NCBI GenBank assembly: GCA_964019425.1 | Contig: OZ025806.1 | Span: 305,374 to 369,373, forward strand | Length of the DNA stretch: 64,000 nt | Direction: 5' to 3' | From: Flectonema sp. DT1601 | Taxonomy: Eukaryota > Euglenozoa > Diplonemea > Diplonemida > Diplonemidae | Shown: piece after piece, positions 1 through 9,935 of the stretch | Layout: every line of letters starts with the position of its first letter | Numbering within the stretch: position 1 is the stretch's first letter | Position numbers and translations under genes: made by a program | Notes under the pieces: generated by a model | The model's database searches: none | The model's input: only the letters and a program-made list of their open reading frames with translations | What the model was told of the DNA's origin: nothing

Positions 1-1180
1 TATAAAGTGAAGCTGATGTAGTCATAAACAAAGCAGTAAACATAGTAGGTAAAGTACCAACAACTATTAAAATAATCGCACATAAAAACATTGTGACTGG
101 GAGTGCTGCTGCTTGCAATAGCACTAAAAGCCAAGTTGTTAGTCTTGCATCAGGAAAGGTAACCTTTGAGACGCTCATTCCTCCTTGTAGTCCCATCAGA
201 ATCCCGAGAACACTTGGTGCTAGTGATTTCATAACAATGAAAGATGAAACCACTGTTGGAACGTACACCAGCAGTTTCAGTACCGTTCCCATTAGTGTTA
301 ACACGAGCTTACCATGTTTCAGATCCAACCACAATTCACTAATAAAAGCACTTCCAATTTCATGTGCCTGTTTACTACAAATATCCGTGTACTTGAGTGG
401 AGAATTACCAGCCAACGTAGTAATTGGAAGACCAGAATTAGCTAGTACTGAACAAGCATCCTGGATCATTAATTGTGGGCTATCAATCTCCATCCAGGGG
501 ACCATAAAGAACGCGAATGGCATTAGAAATGTAAGAACAAAACCACACACTGCTAAAAATCTAGATTGATTTAAATCCTGCCAACGGTACGCAGCGAAAC
601 TGAAGAACGACAATGACAGAATTGCCTGACTGCAAGGAACCATTGCAAATATTTGTTCCTTAAAGTGCGTTCGAAGGACAGTATCAATTGAAAAGAAATC
701 GTCTGCTTCGACTTCAGAAGAAAATGAACCGTTAGTATACACGTTGAAGATTGTCATTGCGACATCTGCCGCGTAAAATAACATTGAAGCAGATAATTGA
801 CTTCGTCTCCAACACATCATGGCTTTTGGAAGGTCATGAAGGCAAGACGTTTTTGAATCTTTTCTGAGATCTAAAATGATGTGTTCAGCTTCTGTTGGGA
901 TTACAGCACGAAGATTGTTAGTAAAAAGCCGATGAAGTTCCTTCAAAGTGTGGGGTGGTAGCACCATTTTAAGCCCCCCACCAGGTTTTGATTTCGATGG
1001 TCTCACCATCCAACATGACACCATCAACAGTACGACAACTATAAACGCATTTACAGCAATACCCATCCATCTCAAAGGTGAAGATTCACCTGCATCAGGC
1101 GCAGTAGTTACTGGCTGTCCCAAACACATCATAACATTAAGTGCAACTACAAGGGTAACTATGTTCAATTTCATTTCCAT
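1..1180 (-). CDS. multi-pass membrane protein, 3' end beyond the window
   Basis: Reading the minus strand from an ATG at 1180 gives an uninterrupted frame of about 393 codons that is still open at base 1. It begins with a hydrophobic leader (residues about 6-22, ending near CLGQP) that looks like a cleavable signal peptide. Strong transmembrane stretches follow at about 37-58, 178-198, 207-228, 292-317 and 349-386, the last long enough for two passes. Residues 60-175 are a hydrophilic loop or domain containing several cysteines. An in-frame TAA lies a few codons upstream of the ATG, which supports this start. I do not recognise the family. Codon use looks like normal coding sequence, with no homopolymers and no interruption, unlike the transposon debris to its right. 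It is the best candidate for a real host gene here. A transporter or receptor role would be a guess. Confidence 0.7.
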   Translation of the reverse strand, partial: MEMKLNIVTLVVALNVMMCLGQPVTTAPDAGESSPLRWMGIAVNAFIVVVLLMVSCWMVRPSKSKPGGGLKMVLPPHTLKELHRLFTNNLRAVIPTEAEHIILDLRKDSKTSCLHDLPKAMMCWRRSQLSASMLFYAADVAMTIFNVYTNGSFSSEVEADDFFSIDTVLRTHFKEQIFAMVPCSQAILSLSFFSFAAYRWQDLNQSRFLAVCGFVLTFLMPFAFFMVPWMEIDSPQLMIQDACSVLANSGLPITTLAGNSPLKYTDICSKQAHEIGSAFISELWLDLKHGKLVLTLMGTVLKLLVYVPTVVSSFIVMKSLAPSVLGILMGLQGGMSVSKVTFPDARLTTWLLVLLQAAALPVTMFLCAIILIVVGTLPTMFTALFMTTSASLY

Positions 1181-2168
1181 GATTACCCTGATGACGAAAA
1201 AGTAAATGATAATTTATAATTTTAACTTTTCCAAAACAACGATAAAGAGACCCCAGAGGGTATTCTAACGAGACGAGACCATCAAAACAATGACACTCCA
1301 TACAAGCGAAGGGATAACTTGATACAATGATTAAATATAAAGCAACTTGAAACTGGCTAAAACGAATATAGGGTTCGGACAAAACCGGTTGCAATGAAAA
1401 GAGACCAACAGTTAGTATCGATAAAATCCCATATGTGGGAACTGGCATCAAGCCTGTTTTCTGCCGCAATTACAGCTTGTAGCGCTTTAGGGGCGTCGGT
1501 GTTGCTGTAACCCTCCGAAGCTTCTCCTTCCGCAACCCTTGGCGGTGCAACATTGTCTTTTCTGTCTTTTCCCTTGACTGTTTGGTGTCATCGGAGGTCA
1601 TCTGTTGACATAACGGAGTCAGTAGTTGATCGTGAGACTCTGAAGGTGTGTCTGCTTGACGTTTTGGAATATCAAACAAACATCTTCTGTTTACATCCTT
1701 TATATCTTCATCTGATATCGCCGCGCTTCCCGTTCTCATTTGGAAGGTCTGGTCCGCAACTTCGTAAACGCGTTACGAACTCGGCACTTCAAAGTTGCGG
1801 ATTTATTGCTACCAAACAATTAGCCAACAGAACACTGAACCAGCAGTGTCATAAAGATACTGGAGACCGCCTCTCAACCAGCCTCAGAAGCTCATGGTTG
1901 CGAAGTCACTCTATAAAGAGGCGCTAAGTGGTAGTAGTGATGTAACAGGAGTGTGTCCTCTCTGTAACGGCATCTACAAGTCTGGCGCAGTTTCTCCTGA
2001 AAACCCCTTTGGGAAATTGCTCTTAAACCTATTCTGTGGATTCCAACTTCCTCTCCCCTTATCCCCTTTCCCATTCCACTCGTTCTTCAGCTTCTTCCCT
2101 CTGCGTCTAACTCAGCTAATTCCACTGCCTTATCGAACGTCTTTCCGGACTTCACCAGACGTTCGATA
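1181..2168. other. intergenic stretch, no supported gene
   Basis: Short frames occur on both strands (for example 1470-1739 minus and 1553-1927 plus), but they overlap each other and show no domain, membrane pattern or repeat. The stretch may contain the promoter of the leftward membrane-protein gene. I see no diagnostic element. Confidence 0.3.
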
Positions 2169-2516
2169 TCATCCGAGCTTATTCTTTTCGTGGTGTACTG
2201 CTACTTCATGATCAAGTTTTCTAATGATTTGTTCATGCTTCTCACGAGGGGTTTTGAGGTGACCCAGTCTGTTGTCGATATGCTCTAATATAGCTTTAAT
2301 ATTATCACGCACCACTTCAAACGCACCCCTTAATTCTCTCAGTTCACGAGTGGCTACTTTGCCGCTATGCACTTGTTCTCTAAGGTATCGAGCAATCTAT
2401 CCGCACCTCCTTGTGCTAGTATATCGCGCCACTGTAATACATTAGTTGCTTCTGGCGCCAACTCGAATTCGCGACACTCCAAATTATCTGGAGTTAATTG
2501 GCATTTTACACCCCCT
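2169..2516 (-). mobile_element. gag-like remnant of a tyrosine-recombinase retroelement
   Basis: The minus strand encodes a piece with a W..L...GGA.RL...L.NK pattern. This is clearly related to the first protein (7266-7844) of the fuller tyrosine-recombinase element to the right, where the corresponding stretch reads W.EL..GGAERL...LQNK. A following helical segment lies in 2169-2372. It is a broken fossil with more than one break, separated from its upstream region by the dispersed repeat at 2517-2816. Confidence 0.55.
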
Positions 2517-2816
2517 TTACAGTTTTGTTTTTCTTTCTTTTTTAAGAAGAAAATCAGGACATCCAAGCACTGCTGGATAGTTGCTGAATGCAGCTGCCTG
2601 TGGCATTATAATAACAGGCAGAGTCATTTGTAGTTCATAGTTTACCTTTGATTTTATAACTTCACATAGGTACTATGAACGATGAGAGATCCAGTGGGAT
2701 CACTCAGGGTCTAGTAGAGACCACCAATGTTGTGCGTTGATAGGCAAGGTGACCAACCTTGACATTCTTTCTTTTCTCTCCTGTTGTGACAAACACAAAA
2801 TACACACACAGCATAC
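2517..2816 (-). repeat. dispersed repeat block R (copy 1, inverted)
   Basis: This stretch is the reverse complement of 12,266-12,580 and 54,128-54,440. All three share the run from a TGTGTGTATTTTGTGTTTG start, through CAACATTGGTGGTCTCTACT and a GCCTG...CAGGC inverted repeat, to a C-poor AAAGAAAGAAAAAC end. In this copy it interrupts the retroelement between its 5' region and its gag-like part. No coding potential of its own was recognised. It could be a SINE or a non-autonomous element. Confidence 0.7.
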
Positions 2817-2960
2817 TTGTGCAAAAAGCTAAAGCTAAAGCTAAGCTTTTTAGAGCTAAGCTAAAGCTATTTAGCTTTTTTTAGCTTTTTTGAAAAAAAA
2901 ATTTCAAACAAAAAATACCTCATTTTTGGACATTTTTGGTATTTTTTTGGAATTTTTTTA
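2813..2960 (-). repeat. 5' region of the tyrosine-recombinase element, AGCTAA-rich (copy 1)
   Basis: It starts with CATACTTGTGCAAAAAGC and continues as overlapping AGCTAAAGCTAAGC words and poly-T tracts. It matches 7832-7960 in sequence and order. In both places it lies immediately 5' (on the minus strand) of the gag-like region, so it probably is the 5' leader of the same retroelement family. The AGCT words make it strongly self-complementary. Confidence 0.55.
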
Positions 2961-3390
2961 GAAAAAGAATTGGCTTTAACTTCAACTATACAGAAAATAA
3001 TGATATAACACTGTGATTTTTTGTTTGTGCACGAAACCGTGAACCGACTTAAACTGATAAAGCTAAAGGAGGTTTACGTGTGCTGCCAACATTCTTTTTC
3101 GTTCTTACAATACTTGTTAAATGCAAAAAAAAATGGAAAGTTGTTGAAAATAAAGCAGTGGAAAATTGAGAAACTGGCACTGTGGAGCTTGAAAGCATTT
3201 TTTTTGAATTTTTTGAAAAAAAAATTATTCTCTCAGAATGTAAAAAAAAAAAAAAAAAAAATTTACTTGAAAGGGAGTAAAAAAAAAAAAAAATTTAATT
3301 AAAAAAGCTAGTAACCAGTCTTATTTGGGTTTATTTGGGGTCTTTTGGTATATTAGCAGCTAAATCTGTGAACAGAGCAAGGATATAAGG
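2961..3390. other. AT-rich low-complexity spacer
   Basis: Homopolymer A and T tracts with no gene or repeat that I can assign. The apparent 93-residue frame here is lysine/phenylalanine-rich translation of these tracts. Confidence 0.4.
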
Positions 3391-3546
3391 TAATTTGCTT
3401 TCCATGTCTGTACAGCACCTGAATAAAGAATATAAAGTAATACGCACAACTGGCAGAACAGATACTAAGGACATTCATGTGACCCTATCCTAATCTTAGA
3501 TAGGTTCACCGCGCTGGGTAGTGCCAGGTCCTGACGGGACACCGGC
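3391..3546 (-). repeat. 157-bp direct repeat, outer copy
   Basis: Nearly identical to 3788-3945, from TAATTTGCTTTCCATGTC to CTGACGGGACACCGGCA. Two direct copies near one end fit the split-direct-repeat termini typical of DIRS/Ngaro-type elements (outer B2, inner B1). I did not find a matching A repeat at the other end. Confidence 0.6.
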
Positions 3547-3787
3547 AGGGGGTGGGTGGGTGGGTTTTGAATTGAAGAGTGGAAGTGGGTGAGTGGCTGT
3601 GAACTGCAGAAGAAGTTCAATAATAACGATAAAACTAATAACAGTACCACTCACGCCGAATATATAATATGCGCGAGGTAAGAGAAGTGGAATAAAATAC
3701 ACACAAAGTAATTTCGGTAGTTTATGTTTTCTTTATCATCGGCGCTGCTTTAGGACATGGTAGCAAATTACCTAAATGGAATTTCAA

Positions 3788-3945
3788 TAATTTGCTTTCC
3801 ATGTCTGTACAGCACCTGAATAAAGAATATAAAGTAATACGCACAACTGGCAGAACAGATACTAAGGACATTCATGTGACCCTATCCTAATCTTAGATAG
3901 GTTCACCGCGCTGGGATAGTGCCAGGTCCTGACGGGACACCGGCA
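3788..3945 (-). repeat. 157-bp direct repeat, inner copy
   Basis: Partner of 3391-3546, with one or two single-base differences visible. It lies just downstream of the RT/RNase H region. The 240-bp spacer between the copies starts with a GGGTGGGTGGGTGGG run. Confidence 0.6.
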
Positions 3946-4084
3946 CCAACACCCCGACGCGAGTTGAAGAATGCCCCCAACGCCTGTTCCACCTTGGATC
4001 TGGTAGAGGAAGAAATGGGTTCCCTGGACGGTACATCCGCAGGATTGTACTTAGTGCTGACCCACTCCAAATTATACGAACATT

Positions 4085-5176
4085 TTAATCAGCCTTGCTG
4101 ATTCCATTAAGAGTTTGTCCCAGGGCATCAGCCTCAAGAACATTGATATGCCGGCTTTCCCCCGGCGGCCATGATGAGCCAACAATAACAAGTTCCCCTG
4201 TATCCCAAACAACAACTCCTCCCCATCCTTGCAATGAGGCATCAACAAAAACATCTGCAGTCTTTCCTTTCTTTTCTTTAGGGATTATCTCCCTTTCAAT
4301 CTGAACAGAAGAAATCCAAGAAATAAGCTCTTTCTCAACAGAGTGTGGGATCTTCAAAACATCCTGTACCCGAAATACCCCCCTGTTCAGATAATTTGTA
4401 ATTCTTCGGAGGTATTTCAATGCAAACCAGTACCTCCCTGGGGAAACACCAGAGACTGTACTTGCATGAAGAAGGCGACCCCCCAAAGATTCCAATTGAG
4501 AAGCAGTCAAAGAAGAAAGGCAAGTGGAACGAAGCTTCCTCTTAATCTTGGTACCCAATCCCACTGTTTTCTTTTTATGTGAAAACAGAACACCAAGAAA
4601 CTCATAACAAGTAGAACAATCAATCGAGTCACTTGGTTTCCATGTCACTCCTGCCCTCCTTGCCAGGTCATCCATTCTTGAAGTGGCAGCCTGAACAGCC
4701 TGTCTTGGTCCAAAGAGACGAATATTATCGATCCACCAATGAATGCTGACATCTCTCTCTGCATGTTGTTCTAAAACAAAAAGCGGGTCGCCTGCAACAA
4801 CTGCCGCAATGGTGTTCATAAGCTCAGGTGCACATACATGTCCCATCGGTAAACGAGTAAGAGCATATGACTTACCAGAAGAGTCATAAAAAGCGAAAAA
4901 GGGTCTAGACTCTACTGGAATACTTATCTGATAGAACCCAGTTTTAAAATCTCTGCAAGATGCAACTTCAGAGTGCACAGCTCCGAGATAATGAGACACA
5001 TGTTTCAAAGGTACATAAGGTACATAGATATCAGAGGTCAACTTGTTATTCTGTGCCTTGGTCCAAAGAATGAACCTCTGCCTGTTACCAGTCTCTCTCT
5101 CTTCGTAAACTGTGAATGGTACATTATGAGAGATTGGGACAGACTTGAAAGGGACTGCAACTCCACATTGCACCAA
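4085..5176 (-). CDS. reverse transcriptase / RNase H of the tyrosine-recombinase element
   Basis: A frame of 363 residues. The reverse transcriptase core is recognisable around residues 95-180, with a RDFKTGFYQI motif, LTRLPMGH and the palm region after it. An RNase H-like segment follows near the C terminus (VFVDASLQGWGG, then a GE..HIN.LE.DAL pattern). This RNase H style, short and directly joined to RT, is what DIRS-type elements carry. It is part of a fossil element. A related frame at 5038-5445 overlaps its upstream end. Confidence 0.7.
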   Translation of the reverse strand: MVQCGVAVPFKSVPISHNVPFTVYEERETGNRQRFILWTKAQNNKLTSDIYVPYVPLKHVSHYLGAVHSEVASCRDFKTGFYQISIPVESRPFFAFYDSSGKSYALTRLPMGHVCAPELMNTIAAVVAGDPLFVLEQHAERDVSIHWWIDNIRLFGPRQAVQAATSRMDDLARRAGVTWKPSDSIDCSTCYEFLGVLFSHKKKTVGLGTKIKRKLRSTCLSSLTASQLESLGGRLLHASTVSGVSPGRYWFALKYLRRITNYLNRGVFRVQDVLKIPHSVEKELISWISSVQIEREIIPKEKKGKTADVFVDASLQGWGGVVVWDTGELVIVGSSWPPGESRHINVLEADALGQTLNGISKAD

Positions 5177-5470
5177 CTCCGAAGCATGCTTACTGCTAAC
5201 TTCGACTGAAAACCTCTCTCAATTGATATTGCGGAATCTGTAGTAGAAATCGGACTTGGGAAGGTCAACGACCACACATGTTGAAAGCGCTGCTTAACCT
5301 TAGGTAGCATCCTCTTTAATAAAAAAGGTACATCCATAGGTCCCGTCTTTGAATCATGAAGCGGTGCAGAGTGTTCATCAGGTGTGATGGGCAAACGTGT
5401 ACTTTTGGAACGATGCGTGAATTGAGTTGACATTTTTCGAATCACTTCTCGCTCATCTGACCGTCCAATA

Positions 5471-7171
5471 TCACCTCATAGGAAACGAGTGACATCCGCT
5501 GTTCTCAGTGCCCTGGCCATTGCAATAGGATTTCCCCCATACCTGAGGGTTGTGCTCGATATCGGTGAAGTCCCTGCATGCTTTGCTAATCTGCTTATCA
5601 GGATTTCGCTGATTCCTGACTGTCGTCGTCTTGTTGCGAGCACCTCTAACAGACAGCTGATGGCACCTCGCTTTATCGAATGGGCGGTGTATTTCTTCAT
5701 GGTGTTGTCCTTCTGGAATTCCTTCACCAGTCTTGAAGTATCCCACGGGTGGAGTTGTTCGAAGTCTCCCATTTGTCTTACCAGAGTCTCGATCTGATCG
5801 GTATGCCTTCCACTGATGACTGTCCACCTGCTGGGCGAGTATTGGATTTGCTTTCCTTCCCTTGGGTGTGCGAAACCAATCGATTATTATTTCGTACGGC
5901 CTTAGTACTATGAACTGATTCCTTGATAAAGCAGCAGTCTCGCCCCACCTTGATGCTGTCTTCCAACAAACCAACATTGCCAGGCAGGTCCGCTTGTTCT
6001 GCACTTTTGCCCAGTTTATCAGGTCGACATGCGTTATAGGCAAGGCCTGCTCCAGAGGAATTGCTGCACCTGATGCTCTCAGTGCTGCAGCCAGACTTAG
6101 GAGCGGTCCATTGTCCATTCCCATTCTCCCCATTAATGCTGAGAGGTTTTTTGCATAAGTCAAGAGTCCCTGCAGTGCTACTCCAGTTGCCATGACAAAG
6201 AGCACTGCCGTGCTCGCTGTTACTGGTTGCTTCCTTTCCCTTGCCCAATTCTGAAATCTTCGCCAAAGATTTCTCCTGTTGGAGGTCGTTTTGGCAGCCC
6301 ACATCTGCTCCATAGTTCCTTGCAACAGTTCTGTTGCCTCGACACAGCTCACGCTGTCTTCCTTGTGACTCTTTTTTGCCACGTTGGGTCCTTCCATCAT
6401 GTTCAGCAGGATATTTCCAACAATATTTTCTTGTGAGCCTTCCGTTAGCATTCTGTCTGTTGTGCGATCGGTACTTCTTATTATTCTGCAGTGCGTTGAA
6501 TAGGTTTTTGGTGGAGTATTTGAACGAACTGGGCATCCTTTGGATTCCTTTGAATTTGGCTCCTGAGTTGTCAAGTTCTTGCCTGATGCCTTGAGCTCTG
6601 GGCTTAGCTTCGTTCGTGTATCCATGTTTTCCTGAGGCTCTGAACTTGTGGAGTTCCGTCTCAGAATTAACTTGTTTAAGCGCCGCCGAGTTTCTATAAT
6701 TAATAGCTTGTCTTTGGGTTTCAGGACAAGGCTTTGTTGTTTTACTGCATTCAGGCTTTGTCGAGCATCTACTACCGACTGTACAATTGAGATATGGCTT
6801 CGCCTCAATGTGCCTCGGTCCTTTCGAGCACCTAAAGGTAACAGCATCTTTGTAGCTGAAAGGATGTGAATGGGGTTCCGTTCTGACTTGCTTATTGATA
6901 TCAACCTTGAACTTGTGATTGGGATATGATTCCGGCTTAATGTGTTTTGATTCCGTTGAGCACCTAAAAGGAACAGTGTCTTTGTGGCTGAGAGGATGTG
7001 AACAGGGTCCCTTTCTGCTTCGCTTATGCTTCGTCGAGTGTCTGTAACCGATGACAGCTTGGCTATTGATGGCAGCTTTGATACCGAGGTGATGATGGGG
7101 ATGCAGCTTCTTTCTGATGTGCTTAAGTTTCGTCGAACCAACAGCAGTTTCGGAGTTGGGGATGCGAACAT
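5471..7171 (-). pseudogene. tyrosine-recombinase region of the same element
   Basis: A region on the minus strand with recognisable tyrosine recombinase parts: a KTASRWGETAAL box typical of the first catalytic arginine, and a YTAHSIKRGA box plus a LAKHAG..S..TLRYGG segment typical of the C-terminal catalytic half. Overlapping open frames cover the region and it is not a single intact gene. The upstream part contains an internally duplicated stretch of about 130 bp (about 6780-7010). This enzyme replaces an integrase for insertion of circular DNA intermediates in this retroelement order. Confidence 0.65.
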
Positions 7172-7265
7172 TGTTTCGTTCTGATTGTTGAGTGTCTGTA
7201 ATTAACGACAGTCTGTGCCTTTTTAGAAGGGGACACAACCTCACTTGCATTTGTCCTGGGGTTTG

Positions 7266-7844
7266 TCACTTTCCAAACCCCGCTTTCCCGTTTCCCCGCA
7301 CCGCTTTCTTGTTGTATGAGTAATTCTTACCTGATGATTTCTTCAATTGCAATTTTCGTTTTACAATAATCGCATTGGCTTTTTCCAAGGGGTCATCACA
7401 CTCAATCCTCAGCTGCTCTTCCAGCTCACTCTGGCGGGTTCCGCTAACACTAAACATATGCTGCATTCGCAGCTGCTTCAGCAAAACATTCCCCTGCTTC
7501 ACAAACCACGGCTCGTTCTCCCAGCCCGCAACAGAACTCATGCACATGAGATGGCCTTTGAGATTTTCAAATCTCTCCACAAGTTGCTTGCCACCCGGAA
7601 GGTACACTAACCCCATTACATATTTATTCTGCAGGTCATTAATTAACCTTTCCGCACCTCCCATACAAATCAATTCCGTCCAACCTTGGACATCTGTCAA
7701 TGACGCCAGGTCTTGCAAACGGTCGATGGCAGGTACTTCCATAACTGGTGGATGCGTAAAGGTATTAGCTGGCATGCTGTGTTCTGGAACTGGTAGTGGT
7801 GGTGGCGGTGGCATTGGTGAATGATTATGATCATACTTGTGCAA
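7266..7844 (-). CDS. gag-like protein of the tyrosine-recombinase element
   Basis: A frame of 192 residues with a proline-rich N terminus (PMPPPPPLPVPEH), a helical middle containing the WTELICMGGAERL segment shared with the remnant at 2354-2566, and a lysine/glycine-rich basic tail. It lies first in the minus-strand order, where a nucleic-acid-packaging protein is expected. The first codon in this frame is TTG, inside the leader repeat, so the true start is uncertain. No zinc knuckle is seen. Confidence 0.5.
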   Translation of the reverse strand: MHKYDHNHSPMPPPPPLPVPEHSMPANTFTHPPVMEVPAIDRLQDLASLTDVQGWTELICMGGAERLINDLQNKYVMGLVYLPGGKQLVERFENLKGHLMCMSSVAGWENEPWFVKQGNVLLKQLRMQHMFSVSGTRQSELEEQLRIECDDPLEKANAIIVKRKLQLKKSSGKNYSYNKKAVRGNGKAGFGK

Positions 7845-7960
7845 AAAGCTAAAAGCTAAAGCTAAGCTATTTAGCTTTTTTTAGCTTTTTTTTGAAATTT
7901 TTTTTTTTTTTAATTTTGGCATGTTTCTGTACTTTTTTGATATTTTTTTTGGTTTTGTGA

Positions 7961-8138
7961 GGAAAAAAAGTGTGGAAAAAAAAAAAAAACACCAATTATA
8001 ATATTTCCAGTATCCACCACTACAGGTTTTTGTGTGTTTTTTGGCTCATTTAAGCTGTTAAGTGACGTGATTTTTCGATATTTGCGCAACCTGGTATCTA
8101 CAAAGATAACATTTCATAATTCAACTACTGCAACTGGA
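7961..8138. other. AT-rich spacer
   Basis: Poly-A and poly-T tracts, with nothing gene-like. It lies between the retroelement leader and the hairpin at 8139. Confidence 0.3.
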
Positions 8139-8223
8139 AATATTACTGCGCGGAAAAAACCGCACTAATTTCCAAATCTGCAAAAAACCGCACTAATTTT
8201 TCCACGCAGTAATATTTCCACCG
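8139..8223. repeat. inverted repeat forming a ~22-bp hairpin with CCGCACTAAT repeats
   Basis: GGAAATATTACTGCGCGGAA is followed about 40 bases later by its near-perfect complement ending CGCAGTAATATTTCC. The loop and right flank carry three copies of ACCGCACTAAT. The stretch may be a tiny MITE or a folded remnant. It contains no gene. Confidence 0.6.
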
Positions 8224-8840
8224 CACTAATATTTCTGCTCAGAAGTGATTTTTTCTCCAGATGCTAGTTAGTATCATTAATTTTAGAACAGAAAAGTGAG
8301 AATAAGAAAAGTAGAGATCAATAAAAGAAAAGTATTCATTTCTGCAGTTTCCTAACATCAAAGGGTAATAGAATATGTAGTTTCAGGCCTTAATCTTATA
8401 CTACTTGTCCCTTTTTAGGCCTTCATCAGTAAGTTCTAAGGGACTTCATTCTATGTTGAAGTTGCTATCGTTCAAAGATAAAAATCCATCGGAGCTCGCC
8501 AGGATAGGGCTAGCAATGTTTATTTGCTTTTGCTCAATTTGAATTTTTGACGTCTGGTCGTTTCACTATTACAGTCGAGTTAACGGATGAGTCGTCATCC
8601 AATTTCCTTAGTTAGTTAGTTAGCAAGTCCATCAGACCACCGGGTATCGGTTAGGTAGACACTCAAAGAGTACCGGGTGGCTCTTCTGAGGGTCCCCAAT
8701 ACTGCGGCAGTAGGAAGAACCTAATCCCAGGGGATTATTTTGTTAGTATCAGCACAGGGCATACTAGATCAGGAGATCTAGAAACACTTTGCTTCCACCT
8801 TGTCCGGTATACTAGCAGGAAACCACGCAATTAAGTAAAC

Positions 8841-8871
<31 letters not shown>

Positions 8872-8875
8872 AGTT
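8224..8875 (+). mobile_element. possible retroposon 3' end with long poly(A) tail
   Basis: Non-coding sequence of moderate complexity ends in a run of about 30 A at 8840-8870, preceded by ATTAAGTAAAC. A long 3' A-tail after a complex non-coding stretch is typical of a LINE or SINE tail on the plus strand. No reverse transcriptase is encoded upstream, so it would be 5'-truncated or non-autonomous. The tail could equally be a homopolymer expansion. Confidence 0.35.
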
Positions 8876-9083
8876 CTAATCTGAAACACTAAATAAACTT
8901 GATATTATGATGAAAAAAAAAATAAAATAAGGGAAAACCTCTAATTCAACAAAAATAGTTTGCGAAATCGCCAACTCCCTACAAAAAAAAGTTGTCCACC
9001 AGGACTCGAACTTGACCCAAAAATTTGGCTTGCGGCGGGTTTTTTGTTTTTTAGCCCACCAAGCGGGAAGAGTGCAAGGGTGG

Positions 9084-9116
9084 CTTGCGTCCGCCAAATT
9101 CTTGGCGGGACGCAAG
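9084..9116. repeat. GC-rich hairpin module (copy 1)
   Basis: CTTGCGTCCGCCAA pairs with TTGGCGGGACGCAAG across a 4-base loop with one bulge, next to runs of C and G. The same hairpin and the flanking ACTTTGTACGGG/CCCGTACAAAGT word recur at 43,860-43,893, 63,569-63,601, 63,749-63,782 and 63,910-63,943. Confidence 0.7.
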
Positions 9117-9205
9117 CCCCCCCAACCCCCCCAAGGGGGGGGGGGAACCCCTAATAAAAGCCCGCCTGTTCCGTACAAAGTCCAACTTGAAAAAACAAAT
9201 TTGCA

Positions 9206-9209
9206 ACTG

Positions 9210-9241
<32 letters not shown>

Positions 9242-9600
9242 TTCTAATCAAAGACGCGCATGAATGGACTAATGAGATTCCTTCTGTCCCTACCTACTAT
9301 CTGGCGAACAGCAGTCAAGGGAACGGACTTGAAACTGTCAGCGGGGAAAGAAGACCCTGTTGAGTTTGACTCTAGTCGGGTGTAGTTATAGGTGGGAGGT
9401 TTACCAACAATGAAATACCACTACTCTAATCGTCGCTTTACTTATCCAATGATGGGAACGGCAGCTGCCTCTTCGGAGGTTAGGGTCCTTTCGGACTCGT
9501 GGCTTTTCCGATTCCGGCGACAAACGGGCTTCGGCTCGACCCCTCGTTTGGAGACACCAGTCATGTTGGGAGTTTGGCTGGGAGGAGGGCCACATTGACG
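9206..9600 (+). pseudogene. LSU (28S-type) rRNA fragment inside a TIR element
   Basis: The stretch contains nearly universal large-subunit rRNA words in the correct order: TGACTCTCTTAAGGTAGCCA, AATGCCTCGTC, GACGCGCATGAATGGA, GTCCCTACCTACTATCT, AGCGGGGAAAGAAGACCCTG, TTGACTCTAGTC, AATGAAATACCACTACTCT and GGGAGTTTGGCTGGG. These span roughly domains IV-V of nuclear LSU rRNA. Homology is lost abruptly just after GTTTGGCTGGGAGG, and upstream of the CTCTTAAGG region (the classic R2 target) it does not match normal LSU sequence. It is therefore a captured piece, not a functional rRNA gene. The segment between GGAACGGCAGCTGCC and GGAGACACCAG is a variable expansion. Confidence 0.85.
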
Positions 9601-9935
9601 GCTTCTAAGTCACGAACCTAAATCGATGATGAAGATCGTTAAGCCACATTTCTAAAGGCTTTTACTAACGTGAGAATTTCTGTTGCCGATGGTTCGAATA
9701 TGCCTGACAAAAATTACCTAATTTGGAATGCTGCTTGAAGTCTGGTGAATTTTGGTTGGAGGTCTTAGTCTCACTGGTGAACTGCACAGTAACATTTTAA
9801 AGTGATCGATCACACGGGAGGGGTCTTGGTGATTTATTGCAACGGGAATATGTCTCAACTCGACCAGTAGGTGATCAATCCGCCCGTTGACTATGTTTTG
9901 GTCACATTTTCCGTCATTACGAAAAAGAGAAAAAA

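Larger units (their letters stand above)
3391..7960 (-). mobile_element. tyrosine-recombinase retrotransposon (DIRS/Ngaro/VIPER-type), fossil
   Basis: Read on the minus strand the parts are: an AGCTAA-rich leader (7960-7832), a gag-like protein (7844-7266), a tyrosine-recombinase region (about 7171-5476), a reverse transcriptase/RNase H region (5176-4085), and a 3' region with two 157-bp direct repeats (3788-3945 and 3391-3546) separated by about 240 bp. The combination of reverse transcriptase, RNase H and tyrosine recombinase without an integrase defines the DIRS/Ngaro/VIPER order. The gag, YR, RT-RH order and the HSIKRGA motif are closest to my memory of VIPER/TATE elements. The element is broken, with several breaks concentrated in the recombinase region. 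A second, smaller remnant lies at 2169-2960. Confidence 0.7.

Noticed and set aside
1470-1927. Host gene upstream of the membrane protein
   Set aside because: Overlapping short frames on both strands without domains, and no coding signal that stands out.
8841-8870. Poly(A) run as proof of a SINE
   Set aside because: Long A runs are common throughout this window. Without a recognised body or target duplication the call stays a low-confidence retroposon tail.
9206-9600. A functional rDNA locus
   Set aside because: Only a 395-bp internal piece of LSU is present, both edges stop abruptly, and it sits inside TIRs with a target duplication.
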